Shown here: positions 1 to 7,737 of the stretch, in pieces
Position numbering within the stretch: position 1 is the first letter of the stretch
Layout: the number at the start of each line of letters is the position of its first letter
Origin: Bacillota bacterium
Lineage (GTDB): Bacteria; Bacillota; Clostridia; Oscillospirales; JAKOTC01
NCBI GenBank assembly: GCA_029776465.1
Contig: JAKOTC010000218.1
Coordinates: forward strand, 1-14,646
DNA: 14,646 nt
Reading direction: 5' to 3'
Translations under genes and position numbers: made by a program
Notes under the pieces: generated by a model
What the model was told of the DNA's origin: nothing
Databases searched by the model: none
What the model saw: the letters and a program-made list of their open reading frames with translations, nothing else

Positions 1-453
1 CCCATCCTGATGGTTTCGGCCAAGCAGCTGCCCCAGGACAAGCGGATGGGTTTTCTGGCCGGAACGGACGATTATATGACCAAGCCCTTTGACTCGGAGG
101 AGCTGATTCTCCGCATCCGGGCCCTTCTGCGCCGCGCCCAGATTGCCAGCGAGCAAAAGATCGTCATCGGGGATGTGACCCTGGATTACAACAGTTTTAC
201 GGTCACCAAGGGCGGCCAGACCCAGGAGCTTCCCCAAAAGGAGTTTTTATTGCTTTATAAGCTGCTCTCCTATCCGGACAAGATCTTCACCCGCATTCAG
301 CTGATGGACGAAATCTGGGGCAATGACAGCGAATCGGGCTGGGAGACGGTGACAGTGCATATCGGCAGGCTGCGTAAGCGGTTTGAGGGCTGGGAGGAGT
401 TTGAAATCGTGTCGGTCCGGGGGCTTGGATATAAGGCGGTAAAAAAGGTATGA
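1..453 (+). CDS. OmpR/PhoB-family response regulator, 5' end cut by the window
   Basis: This is the C-terminal part of a DNA-binding response regulator, the output half of a two-component system. The visible chain opens in frame at base 1 with the end of the receiver domain: PILMVSA (beta-4 with the switch Ser) and then YMTKPF, which carries the conserved receiver lysine. The phosphorylated Asp lies upstream, outside the window. After a short linker comes a complete OmpR-type winged-helix domain (about the last 95 residues), with FLLLYKLLSYPDKIFTR, the recognition-helix region ETVTVHIGRLRKR and the closing VRGLGYKAV hairpin. Its stop overlaps the start of the sensor kinase as ATGA, so the two are translationally coupled. 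The true start is not visible. What it regulates cannot be told from this piece; the downstream ABC transporter is a candidate but is separated by two genes. Confidence 0.95.
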   Translation, partial: PILMVSAKQLPQDKRMGFLAGTDDYMTKPFDSEELILRIRALLRRAQIASEQKIVIGDVTLDYNSFTVTKGGQTQELPQKEFLLLYKLLSYPDKIFTRIQLMDEIWGNDSESGWETVTVHIGRLRKRFEGWEEFEIVSVRGLGYKAVKKV

Positions 454-1538
454 AGCGAATTGAAAGAAGAAAGCGGATTGAGAGGAACCAGCGGCTGGCC
501 CTGACCCTTCTCTTTTCCTCCATCGTGTTCTGTTTTATCATTGTGACCATGCTTCTTGTGGGGACGGTCATCCTCTTTTTGATTCATAAGGGGATTATCA
601 GGGAGGGCAACGACCTGCCCAGAGCGGACCATCTGATTTTCAACATCATGGTCGCCAGCGTGCTGCTGGGCTCCGCCCTGACGGCGGTCACCAGCCGCAT
701 CCCCCTGAAGCCCGTCAACTCTTTTATCAATGCCATGAACCGCCTGGCTTCGGGGGACTATAAGACCCGCCTGCATTTCGGGCGGTTTTTCGAGCGGCAC
801 CCCACCGCGGTGGAGCTGATGGAAAGCTTCAACCACATGGCGGAGGAGCTAGAAAAGACCGAGATGCTCCGCTCGGATTTCATCAATAATTTTTCTCACG
901 AGTTTAAAACCCCCATCGTTTCCATCGCCGGGTTTGCCAGGCTGCTGAAGCAGGGCAATCTGACCGAGGAGGAAAGGCTGGAGTATATCAATATCATCGA
1001 GGAGGAATCCCTGCGGCTTGCGGCCATGGCCACCAATGTCCTGAACCTGACCAGGTTCGAGCACCAGACGATTCTGACTGGCGCCTCTTCCTTCAATCTC
1101 TCCGAGCAGATCCGCAACTGCGTGCTTCTTCTGGAAAACAAGTGGAGCAAAAAGAATATCCAGCTGGACCTGGACTTTGAGGAATATACCGTTTGCGCCA
1201 ACGAGGAGATGCTGAAAGAGGTTTGGATCAACCTGCTGAATAACGCGATTAAATACGCCGACCGGGACGGAACGGTGAAAGTGGATATAGCCCGGACCGA
1301 AAAGGGGATTTCGGTCTCCGTCTCCGATACCGGGGAGGAGATCCCGGAGGAGGCCAAGGAGCTGATCTTCCGGAAGTTCTATCAGCTGGACAAGTCCCAT
1401 TCCAACGGCGGCAACGGCATCGGGCTGGCGATTGTCAAGAGAATCGTGGAGCTTCACGGCGGGGAGGTCACCCTCTCCTCCGGCAACCGGGAGACGGTGT
1501 TCAGGGTTTTTCTGCCTCAGCCCCCCTCCGAACAATAA
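450..1538 (+). CDS. Membrane sensor histidine kinase (HAMP-HisKA-HATPase)
   Basis: Sensor kinase partner of the response regulator just upstream, with which it shares ATGA. The 362 residues show two membrane helices (about 17-45 and 62-82), a HAMP linker (about 84-137), a HisKA dimerisation domain with the phospho-accepting His150 in NNFSHEFKTPI, and a HATPase_c domain. That domain has its N-box at WINLLNNAIKYA (about 259-270), G1 box SDTGEEI (about 292) and G2 box GNGIGLAI (about 321). All catalytic motifs are intact. The segment between the two helices is only about 16 residues, so there is no room for an extracytoplasmic sensing domain; the signal may be read in the membrane or through a partner protein. 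This is an inference from topology. It is followed after 13 bases by a terminator, so the pair forms the end of an operon. Confidence 0.95.
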   Translation: MKRIERRKRIERNQRLALTLLFSSIVFCFIIVTMLLVGTVILFLIHKGIIREGNDLPRADHLIFNIMVASVLLGSALTAVTSRIPLKPVNSFINAMNRLASGDYKTRLHFGRFFERHPTAVELMESFNHMAEELEKTEMLRSDFINNFSHEFKTPIVSIAGFARLLKQGNLTEEERLEYINIIEEESLRLAAMATNVLNLTRFEHQTILTGASSFNLSEQIRNCVLLLENKWSKKNIQLDLDFEEYTVCANEEMLKEVWINLLNNAIKYADRDGTVKVDIARTEKGISVSVSDTGEEIPEEAKELIFRKFYQLDKSHSNGGNGIGLAIVKRIVELHGGEVTLSSGNRETVFRVFLPQPPSEQ

Positions 1539-1551
1539 CCTATAGATGCTC

Positions 1552-1605
1552 ATGCTCCCCCTGCGGGTAGCGGCCGGATGGCCGTCCCCGGGGGAGCATT
1601 TTTAG
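1552..1605 (+). terminator. Intrinsic terminator after the two-component system
   Basis: ATGCTCCCC (1552-1560) is exactly complementary to GGGGAGCAT (1591-1599), with further GC-rich pairing inside (cggcc/ggccg), followed by TTTTTAG. It closes the regulator-kinase operon. Confidence 0.9.
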
Positions 1606-1689
1606 TTTCGTTTCAGTTTAGAAAAGGATGCTATAAATAGAATGCCGGATTTTTATATTGCTTCCGGTTTGTCTGTGAGGAGGTTTTTT

Positions 1690-2112
1690 ATGAAGAGATG
1701 GATTTCATCCGCGGGGTACAGGCTTCGTGGCTTTATGCAGGGGCGGTATGGCTATGACGAACTCTTCCGCTTCCTGTCCCTGACCGGCGTGGCGCTGATG
1801 CTTCTGTCCTATCTGCCCTATCTTCGCTTTTTATACATTCTCGAGTTTGCCCTGCTGGCGTGGTCCTGGGTCCGGACTTTTTCCGGGAATATCGGCAAAT
1901 GCCGTCTGCAGCGGGAGCGGTATCTCAATATCCGGAACCGCGTGACGGGGAAGGCTCATCTGTATCGAAGCATCTGGCGGGACCGGAAGACCCACAAATA
2001 TTATCAATGCCCAAGCTGCAAAACGCCCCTGCGGATCCGAAAGCCCGGGAAGGGCAAACGGATTGTCGTGACCTATTCCGGCTGCGGGCAGGACTTTGAA
2101 AAAAGAACCTGA
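1690..2112 (+). CDS. Small membrane protein with a degenerate C-terminal zinc ribbon
   Basis: Protein of 140 residues from ATG 1690, chosen because AGGAGG (1678-1683) sits 6 bases upstream. An ATG at 1642 in the same frame adds 16 residues but lacks a comparable site. It has a basic N-terminus, a hydrophobic stretch from about 25 to 65 (one or two membrane helices), a basic region, then a zinc-ribbon-like tail. The tail has C107-P-S-C110, a basic strand, and Y129-S-G-C132. In the usual ribbon the second knuckle is also CxxC, so the third cysteine is replaced here by tyrosine (codon TAT, one base from TGT). I do not recognise a specific family beyond small clostridial membrane proteins of this build. 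It lies 12 bases before the J-domain gene and is probably cotranscribed with it. A TATAAA at 1632 could be part of its promoter but has no good -35. Confidence 0.8.
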   Translation: MKRWISSAGYRLRGFMQGRYGYDELFRFLSLTGVALMLLSYLPYLRFLYILEFALLAWSWVRTFSGNIGKCRLQRERYLNIRNRVTGKAHLYRSIWRDRKTHKYYQCPSCKTPLRIRKPGKGKRIVVTYSGCGQDFEKRT

Positions 2113-2124
2113 TGAGGATGAAAT

Positions 2125-2850
2125 ATGACCGACCCCTATAAAGTGCTGGGCGTCCCGCCGGGGGCTTCCCAGGAAGAGATTAAAAAAGCCTACCGAAAAA
2201 AGGCCAAGGAATATCACCCCGATCTGCACCCGGACGACCCGGGAGCGGCGGAGAAGATGAACCAGCTCAACGAGGCCTATGAAATGCTTCAAAACCCGGA
2301 GAAGTTCAGGGCCGGGCAGGGGCGGGAGTCCTATGCCGGCCGGCAGGACGGCCCTCAAAGCGGGCAGGGCTATGGCCGGTACGGTGATTTCGGCGGCTTT
2401 GATTTTCATTTTGATTTTAACGATCTGTTCGGCTTCGGGTTTGGCGGCGGGCCGGCAGACACAACCCCCCGTCCCCGGGCGGGGGACTCTGCCGAGCTTG
2501 TCCGGGCCATCCAGGCCCTCAACGGCGGGCGCTTTCGGGAGGCCGCCGCCATCCTTTCCCGCATGGCCGGCAGCGAGCGAGACGGGCGCTGGCATTATGT
2601 GAGCGCGGTCGCCTATCATGGGATGGGGCAGACAAAAAGGGCGCTGGCGCTTTTGCAGCAGGCCATTCGGATGGAACCGGGCAATCCGGTGTACATCCAG
2701 CTTTTTCAGGAATACACCGACCTCAGCCGGAGAGCTGTCTTTACCTCCCCCTTCCGGCGGCTGAGAAAATTTATTTTCGGATGGATGGCCTTTCGCCTTG
2801 CCTTCTACCTTCTTGAAACACTGGTGTACAGCTTCAGGTTTGCCCGTTGA
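2125..2850 (+). CDS. J-domain (DnaJ-like) protein with TPR-like region and C-terminal hydrophobic segment
   Basis: Likely co-chaperone that recruits and stimulates an Hsp70 (DnaK). The N-terminal J-domain (about 3-60) is complete: DPYKVLGV at the start, a basic helix II ([11 protein letters not shown]) and the essential HPD motif at residues 31-33. A Gly/Phe-rich stretch follows (about 85-112, [20 protein letters not shown]). Then comes a helical region resembling two TPR units (about 125-195, with [12 protein letters not shown] and [20 protein letters not shown]), and a hydrophobic tail (about 205-238) that could anchor it in the membrane. The zinc-finger and substrate domains of true DnaJ are absent at 241 residues, so this is a specialised J-protein, not DnaJ itself. 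The likely substrate is unknown; neighbouring membrane proteins are candidates. Confidence 0.9.
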   Translation: MTDPYKVLGVPPGASQEEIKKAYRKKAKEYHPDLHPDDPGAAEKMNQLNEAYEMLQNPEKFRAGQGRESYAGRQDGPQSGQGYGRYGDFGGFDFHFDFNDLFGFGFGGGPADTTPRPRAGDSAELVRAIQALNGGRFREAAAILSRMAGSERDGRWHYVSAVAYHGMGQTKRALALLQQAIRMEPGNPVYIQLFQEYTDLSRRAVFTSPFRRLRKFIFGWMAFRLAFYLLETLVYSFRFAR

Positions 2851-2902
2851 TCGGCGGAAAAACGGGAATACTAACAGGAATCGGAATTTTTTTCGGGGGT
2901 TG

Positions 2903-2934
2903 AATCCGCCCGGGCCGGGAGATTTTGGCGGATT
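2903..2934. repeat. Inverted repeat between the J-domain gene and the ABC transporter promoter
   Basis: AATCCGCC (2903-2910) and GGCGGATT (2927-2934) are exact inverted copies around a 16-base loop. No T-run follows, so it is not an ordinary intrinsic terminator. It lies just upstream of the promoter at 2960-2988 and could be a weak 3'-end structure or a regulator site. Confidence 0.45.
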
Positions 2935-2959
2935 GCAGGGCAAACTGGAAAAAAAGAAC

Positions 2960-2988
2960 TTTTCACCGGGGCAAATCGGTGTTATAAT
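2960..2988 (+). promoter_or_regulatory. Probable sigma-A promoter of the ABC transporter
   Basis: A perfect TATAAT (2983-2988) lies 17 bases after TTTTCA (2960-2965), which matches TTGACA at four of six positions. It would start transcripts near 2995 and give a 5' leader of about 235 nt before the transporter gene. Confidence 0.65.
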
Positions 2989-2994
2989 ACTACG

Positions 2995-3229
2995 GAAGAT
3001 TAAAATGCGGGACGGTCTGCGCTGCCGCCGGCATTCCGCCGGGGTATGGGGCGCCCGAATCGGATGCCCGGGATTGAAAACCGCCGGTGCCCCTTCCGTT
3101 TGCCCGGGAGGCGGCACTTTGCCGCTTTTAATGAAATCCGGCTGCGAACACCCCCAAGGCGGGACTTTCGCAGCCTTAACGCCTGCCCTTAGGCAGGAAC
3201 GGTCACAGAGTAAGTAAGGAGGATATCAA
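2995..3229 (+). promoter_or_regulatory. Long structured 5' leader of the ABC transporter, function unknown
   Basis: This 235-base leader between the promoter and the TTG start contains three simple hairpins. GCGGCA/TGCCGC (3111-3125) is followed by TTTTA and looks like a weak terminator. GGCTGCGAA/TTCGCAGCC (3140-3148 with 3167-3175) is a perfect 9-bp stem. CCTGCC/GGCAGG (3182-3197) has a CTTA loop. The short sequence TGCCCGGGA also occurs twice. I did not match it to any riboswitch class I know, and no convincing leader peptide is visible. Confidence 0.4.
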
Positions 3230-6226
3230 TTGCTCGAACTTAAAAAGATAACCAAAGTTTACCCCGCCGGCGGGGAGAATGTGGAGGCCCTGAAGGGAAT
3301 TGACCTTAAATTCCGGGACAGTGAATTTGTGTCGATTCTGGGCCCCTCCGGCTGCGGTAAAACCACGATGCTGAACATTATCGGAGGCCTGGACCATTAC
3401 ACCTCCGGCGATCTTGTCATCAACGGCAGATCCACCAAAGAGTATAAGGACCGGGACTGGGACACATACCGAAACCATTCGGTGGGCTTTGTCTTTCAAA
3501 GCTATAACCTGATTCCCCACCAGACCGTTCTGTCCAACGTGGAGCTGGCCCTGACCCTGTCCGGCGTCCCCAAAAAGGAGCGGCGCAAGCGGGCCAAGGA
3601 GGCCCTGGAGAAGGTGGGCCTGGGGGATCAGCTGCGCAAGAGGCCCTCGGAGATGTCCGGCGGCCAGATGCAGCGGGTGGCCATTGCCCGCGCCATCGTC
3701 AACAACCCCGACATCATCCTGGCCGATGAACCCACCGGCGCCCTGGACACCGAAACCAGCGTGCAGGTAATGGACATTCTCAAGGAGATTGCCAAGGACC
3801 GGCTGGTGGTGATGGTGACCCACAACCCGGATCTGGCGGAGAAGTATTCCACCCGGATCGTGCGGATGCTGGACGGCCGGATTCTCAGCGACAGCAGGCC
3901 CCTCTCCGAGGAGGAGGCAAGGCAGGAGACCGCCAAGGCCAAAAGCCGGGAGGAGAACAACCGCAAAAAGAAAAAACCCTCCATGTCCTTCGGCACCTCT
4001 TTCGGACTCTCCCTGAAAAACCTCTTTACCAAGAAGGGCAGAACCGCCCTGACCAGCTTTGCCGGCTCCATCGGCATTATCGGCATCGCTTTGATCTATG
4101 CGGTTTCCCAGGGCACCACCGCCTTCATCGACGCGGTGCAGGAGGAAACCCTCGCTTCCTACCCCCTGACGATTGAGGCCCGGAGCGTGGATGTCTCCAC
4201 CCTCCTCTCCACCTTTATGGGGAAAGCCCAGTCCGTCACCGAGCATGAGAACGACGCCGTCTATCAGAAGGCCATGCTCTATGAGATGACCAACGCCATG
4301 AACTCCCTGGAAGCCCAGGAGAACGACCTGAAGGCCTTCAAAGGATTTATCGAAAAGGAGCGGGCGAACGAAAACAGCAAGCTGAGCGCGGCGCTGGCGG
4401 GGGTGCAGTACACCTATGACGCCGACCTGCTGATCTACACCAAAAACGTGGACGGCACCATTATGCGCTCGGATACCGAGGCCATGACCCTGGAGCTGGT
4501 GAAGAAGTATCTCAACGTGGATATGTCCTCCATGATGGCCCTCCGCAACCAGTCCCTGATAGGCGGCTCCTCCATGATGACCTCCTCCATGAACCTGTGG
4601 AAGGAACTGATTCCCGGCGAGAACGGAAAACTGGTCAACGAGGTCATTGAGAAGCAGTATGATATGATCTACGGAAGCTGGCCCACAAGGTATGACGAAA
4701 TCGTGCTCTTTTTGGATGAAAATAACGAGATCGACGACATGACCCTCTACGCCCTGGGCCTGAAATCGGAAGAGGAGATCAAGAAGCTGATGGAAGCGGC
4801 GGTCAACCACACCACCGTGGACTATGAGGTGCAGAAATGGTCCTATGAGGAGATCTGCAAGATGGACTTCCGGACCATCTTAAGCTCCGACTGCTATACC
4901 TATGACGAGAAAACCGGCACTTATACCGATCTTCGCAACAGCGAAGCCGGATTGAAATATCTCTATGACAACGGGCTGACCCTCCATGTGGTGGGAATCG
5001 CCAAGCCCGCCGAGGGCTCCATCGCCTCCTCCAGCAAAAGTTCTCTGGGCTATACCAGCAAGCTGACGGAATATATCATCGAGAAGGCCGCCCAGTCGGA
5101 AGCGGTGAAAGCCCAGAAGGAAAATCCCAACACGGATATCTTTACCGGCCTGCCCTTTAAGGATCATGACGGCACGCTGACCACCGAGAAAAAAGCGGCG
5201 GAATTCAAGGAGTATATCGCAAGCCTGGACGCCTCGGGAAAGGCTTCCGCCTATCTGAAGATCATGAGCATCCCCTCCGACGAGGCAACCCAGCAGTTCG
5301 TTTCCAGCACCCTGGCCCGGATGACCCGCGCGGATATGGAAGCCGCCATCGGGCCGGCCATGGCCCAGCAGATGGGGGTGGACGAGGCGACGATCACCGG
5401 CTATGTCTCTTCCATGAGCGATGAGGACCTGAAGGAACTGTTTGCCAAGGCTTTGACCGAGCAGTACCGCGCCCAGTATGCCGCCCAGGTCAAGCAAAAG
5501 CTGAGCGGCATGACCAGCGAGCAGCTGGCCGCCGCCATGGATATGGCCGCCGCCCAGTATACCGACGAGATGTGCGCCCGGTATTATGACGAGGTTCTGG
5601 AGTTTTCGGATTCCACCTATGAGAAGAATCTGATTCAGCTGGGCTGCGTGGATATGGACAGCCCGGCCTCGGTGAACCTCTACGCCTCCTCCTTTGCCAA
5701 CAAGGATGTCATCAAAGAGGTTATTGCGGAATATAATGAGAGTGTGGATGACCTGGCGGAGATCAGCTATACCGACTATGTGGGTTTGATGATGTCCTCC
5801 ATCACCACCATCATTGACGCCATCACCTATGTTTTGATTGCCTTTGTGGCAGTGTCTTTGATCGTATCCTCCATTATGATCGGTGTAATAACTCTGATTT
5901 CAGTGCAGGAGCGCACCAAAGAGATCGGTATTCTGCGCGCCATCGGCGCCTCGAAGCGAAACGTTTCCAGCATGTTCAACGCGGAAACCGTTATCATCGG
6001 CTTCACTTCGGGCCTGCTGGGCGTGGTCATCACCTATCTGCTCTGTATCCCCATCAATTTGATCCTGCACCACCTGACAGGATTAAACAACCTCAGCGCC
6101 ATCCTGCCGGTTCCCACGGCTGTTATCCTGATTGTAATCAGTATGCTGTTGACGCTGTTTGCCGGCATCATCCCCTCCCGCAGCGCCGCCAAGAAGGACT
6201 CGGTGGTGGCCCTGAGAACAGAATAA
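3230..6226 (+). CDS. MacB/FtsX-type ABC transporter, ATPase and permease fused, with large external domain
   Basis: Single-chain ABC transporter of 998 residues. It starts at TTG 3230; AAGGAGG (3216-3222) sits 7 bases upstream, and the next in-frame Met is already inside the Walker A region. The N-terminal ATPase (1-225) has Walker A GPSGCGKTT (38-46), Q-loop Q90, signature MSGGQ (142-146), Walker B IILADE (162-167) and the switch His198. After a charged linker (225-255), membrane helix 1 lies at about 273-293. An external domain of about 570 residues follows, then three C-terminal helices (about 864-888, 920-945, 963-982) of the FtsX/MacB permease fold, including the cytoplasmic ERTKEIGILRAIGASK motif. 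MacB-type transporters are mechanotransmitters that act on external substrates such as peptides or lipoproteins and do not pump through the membrane. The external domain is larger than in MacB or BceB, and its substrate is unknown. It stands alone, between its own promoter and terminator. Confidence 0.95.
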   Translation: MLELKKITKVYPAGGENVEALKGIDLKFRDSEFVSILGPSGCGKTTMLNIIGGLDHYTSGDLVINGRSTKEYKDRDWDTYRNHSVGFVFQSYNLIPHQTVLSNVELALTLSGVPKKERRKRAKEALEKVGLGDQLRKRPSEMSGGQMQRVAIARAIVNNPDIILADEPTGALDTETSVQVMDILKEIAKDRLVVMVTHNPDLAEKYSTRIVRMLDGRILSDSRPLSEEEARQETAKAKSREENNRKKKKPSMSFGTSFGLSLKNLFTKKGRTALTSFAGSIGIIGIALIYAVSQGTTAFIDAVQEETLASYPLTIEARSVDVSTLLSTFMGKAQSVTEHENDAVYQKAMLYEMTNAMNSLEAQENDLKAFKGFIEKERANENSKLSAALAGVQYTYDADLLIYTKNVDGTIMRSDTEAMTLELVKKYLNVDMSSMMALRNQSLIGGSSMMTSSMNLWKELIPGENGKLVNEVIEKQYDMIYGSWPTRYDEIVLFLDENNEIDDMTLYALGLKSEEEIKKLMEAAVNHTTVDYEVQKWSYEEICKMDFRTILSSDCYTYDEKTGTYTDLRNSEAGLKYLYDNGLTLHVVGIAKPAEGSIASSSKSSLGYTSKLTEYIIEKAAQSEAVKAQKENPNTDIFTGLPFKDHDGTLTTEKKAAEFKEYIASLDASGKASAYLKIMSIPSDEATQQFVSSTLARMTRADMEAAIGPAMAQQMGVDEATITGYVSSMSDEDLKELFAKALTEQYRAQYAAQVKQKLSGMTSEQLAAAMDMAAAQYTDEMCARYYDEVLEFSDSTYEKNLIQLGCVDMDSPASVNLYASSFANKDVIKEVIAEYNESVDDLAEISYTDYVGLMMSSITTIIDAITYVLIAFVAVSLIVSSIMIGVITLISVQERTKEIGILRAIGASKRNVSSMFNAETVIIGFTSGLLGVVITYLLCIPINLILHHLTGLNNLSAILPVPTAVILIVISMLLTLFAGIIPSRSAAKKDSVVALRTE

Positions 6227-6247
6227 ACATCTCTTCTTTGCCTTTTT

Positions 6248-6276
6248 GCGGATTCTTCGGAATCCGCATTTTTATT
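6248..6276 (+). terminator. Intrinsic terminator after the ABC transporter
   Basis: GCGGATTC and GAATCCGC form a perfect 8-bp stem closed by a TTCG tetraloop (6256-6259), followed by ATTTTTATTTT. On the other strand the stem is followed by A's, so it acts on + transcripts only. Confidence 0.95.
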
Positions 6277-6299
6277 TTGCCGGCCGATATCGTCTGCAA

Positions 6300-6329
6300 A
6301 ATAAAAATGCATCCATACTCAATGGATGC
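6300..6329 (-). terminator. Intrinsic terminator of the CLC transporter gene
   Basis: On the - strand GCATCCA (6329-6323) pairs with TGGATGC (6315-6309) around a 7-base loop and is followed by ATTTTTATTTT. The stop codon of the CLC reading frame (6319-6321) lies inside the loop. Confidence 0.85.
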
Positions 6330-7674
6330 TATGCGACGGGTTTATGCCGCGTACAGCGGAATGACTTTTTCCCGTTGGATATGTAGGCAACGGCGGATAC
6401 GATGGCGAAGGCGGTAGCGGGGGCCGAAGACTCCGCCCCGATAAACACCGGGGCAAAAAGGCGGCTGAGCCGCGTACAGCGGGATTATTTTTGCAAAGAA
6501 TAAATCGACTTTTCCCGTTGGATATGTAGGCGAGGGCGGATACGACGGCGAAGGCGGGGAGGTGGCGGGGGCCGAAGACCTCCGCCCCGATAAACACCGG
6601 GGCCAAAAAGGTGTTGGTGGCGCTTCCGAAGACCCCGATATAGCCCAGGGCCGCCGACAGCTCCACGGGCAGCCCCAGAACAGCCGACGCGACACATCCC
6701 ACCGAGGCGCCGATGGAAAAGAGGGGCACCACCTCGCCCCCGTAATATCCGGCGGCCAGCGTGAAAACAGTAAAGAGGATTTTTAGCCCAAAATCCCAGA
6801 GCATGCTTTCTCCCGAGAGGGCCGCCATAATCAGATTGCTGCCCGGCCCGGAGTATCGGCCCTGAAAACAGGCGATGGAAAGAAGGCCGATGGCGGTGCC
6901 GAATACCAGAATCCGGGTGATGTTGTTTTGAATGCAGCCGGACAAAAGGGTTTTGGCCTTTTTCAGCAGGAGGGAGAAGGCCATGCCCACCAGGCCGAAG
7001 AGGAGGCCCAAGGCGGCCAGCTTTATCCCCGACGGGAGATTGAGGGAAAGTTCGCAGTGTAGGGCATAGGTGAACTTTTCCTGCCCCAGCATCCCCGAAA
7101 CATGGCTGGCGGCATAGGCGGACACCAGAGCGGGGAGAAGGGCGGCGTACTCAATCGAACCCCGGCGAAGGAGCTCCAGCGCAAAGAAAACGGCGGCAAG
7201 GGGGGTGCGGAAGAGCCCGCCGAAGCCCGCCGCCATGCCGGAAATCATCAGGGTCTTTTGGGCCTGGGGGATTTGGAGCTTTCCTCCGATATAGCTGCCC
7301 AGAGTGCCGCCGATCTGGGTGGCCACTCCTTCCCGGCCGGCGCTGCCTCCGAACAGATGGGTCAGCCAGGTGCTTCCGATGACCATGGGGATGAGCCGCA
7401 GGGGGATGGAGGAACGCTTGTCCTGATGGATCTCAAATAAAAGGGCCATCCCTTTTGCGCTGTCTTTGCCGAACCGATTGTAGCACCAGGCGATGAAAAC
7501 GCCCGCCAGGCCCAGAAAGGGCAAAAGATAGAGAAAATGCCCGCTTCTGAAATCTCCGATCTTCAGCAGGACCACGCCGAAGAGGGCGCAAATTGCGCCT
7601 GTCGCCACGCCCAGGGGGAGGGTGATCAGGCAGAAAATCAACTGATTGCGGTAAAAGGTAAGGGTTTCTTTCAT
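6319..7674 (-). CDS. CLC-family anion transporter, probably CLC-F type fluoride/proton antiporter, altered C-terminus
   Basis: Polytopic membrane protein of the CLC chloride channel/antiporter family, 451 residues. The start at 7674 has GGAG 8 bases upstream. The selectivity/gating segment is GGSAGREGVATQIGG (109-123), with the gating glutamate at E115. The second CLC motif reads AGYYGGEVVPLF (308-319), where chloride CLCs usually have a GxFxP form, and the third is GVFGSATNTFLAP (348-359). GREGV together with GGEVVP fits, as far as I recall, the CLC-F branch that exports fluoride; the fluoride-riboswitch-like leader supports this. The core fold ends near residue 387 (AYISNG). The last 60 or so residues are read out of frame through a diverged duplicate of the gene's own 3' end and are Pro/Arg/Ser-rich, so the tail is probably non-native. 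The transporter core looks intact. Confidence 0.88.
   Translation of the reverse strand: MKETLTFYRNQLIFCLITLPLGVATGAICALFGVVLLKIGDFRSGHFLYLLPFLGLAGVFIAWCYNRFGKDSAKGMALLFEIHQDKRSSIPLRLIPMVIGSTWLTHLFGGSAGREGVATQIGGTLGSYIGGKLQIPQAQKTLMISGMAAGFGGLFRTPLAAVFFALELLRRGSIEYAALLPALVSAYAASHVSGMLGQEKFTYALHCELSLNLPSGIKLAALGLLFGLVGMAFSLLLKKAKTLLSGCIQNNITRILVFGTAIGLLSIACFQGRYSGPGSNLIMAALSGESMLWDFGLKILFTVFTLAAGYYGGEVVPLFSIGASVGCVASAVLGLPVELSAALGYIGVFGSATNTFLAPVFIGAEVFGPRHLPAFAVVSALAYISNGKSRFILCKNNPAVRGSAAFLPRCLSGRSLRPPLPPSPSYPPLPTYPTGKSHSAVRGINPSHSIH
6346..6460 (-). repeat. Tandem duplicate of the CLC 3' end, distal copy
   Basis: This segment repeats, with divergence, the one at 6469-6610. Both begin (+ strand) with GCCGCGTACAGCGG, share CCCGTTGGATATGTAGGC, and end near CCGATAAACACCGGGG. 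Read on the - strand in the ancestral frame it still encodes APVFIGAE, then AFAIVSAVAYISNGK, although the annotated gene crosses it in another frame. Relative to the proximal copy it has a net 6-base deletion after GAE, which keeps the frame, and lacks about 20 bases near the 3' side. Confidence 0.85.
6469..6610 (-). repeat. Tandem duplicate of the CLC 3' end, proximal copy (in frame with the gene)
   Basis: Partner of the copy at 6346-6460. On the - strand it encodes the natural end of the CLC fold, LAPVFIGAEVFGP and then AFAVVSALAYISNGKS. It carries about 20 additional bases (around 6485-6508) not found in the other copy. Confidence 0.85.
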
Positions 7675-7691
7675 AGGGTCATCTCCAAAAG

Positions 7692-7737
7692 CAAAAAAAT
7701 AGCCGATAACAACTGCACAGCGCAGAAGTCATCAGCC
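7692..7737 (-). terminator. Terminator of the CLC leader, overlapping the fluoride-riboswitch-like element
   Basis: On the - strand GGCTGATGAC (7737-7728) pairs throughout with GTTATCGGCT (7710-7701), with three G-U pairs. An inner CTGC/GCAG stem (7725-7722 with 7716-7713) lies inside, and ATTTTTTTGC follows. It lies 18 bases before the CLC start, so it would stop transcription inside the leader. Its 5' arm is the conserved 3' half of the putative fluoride aptamer, the arrangement of a transcriptional ON switch. Confidence 0.8.

Noticed and set aside
1831..3117. 428-codon open frame on the - strand opposite the small membrane protein and the J-domain gene
   Set aside because: Its Pro-rich translation matches no family, and both + strand genes are well supported.
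3203..4810. 535-codon open frame on the - strand opposite the ABC transporter
   Set aside because: Its His/Gly/Leu-rich composition is typical of antisense frames in GC-rich genes. The + strand frame has all ABC motifs.
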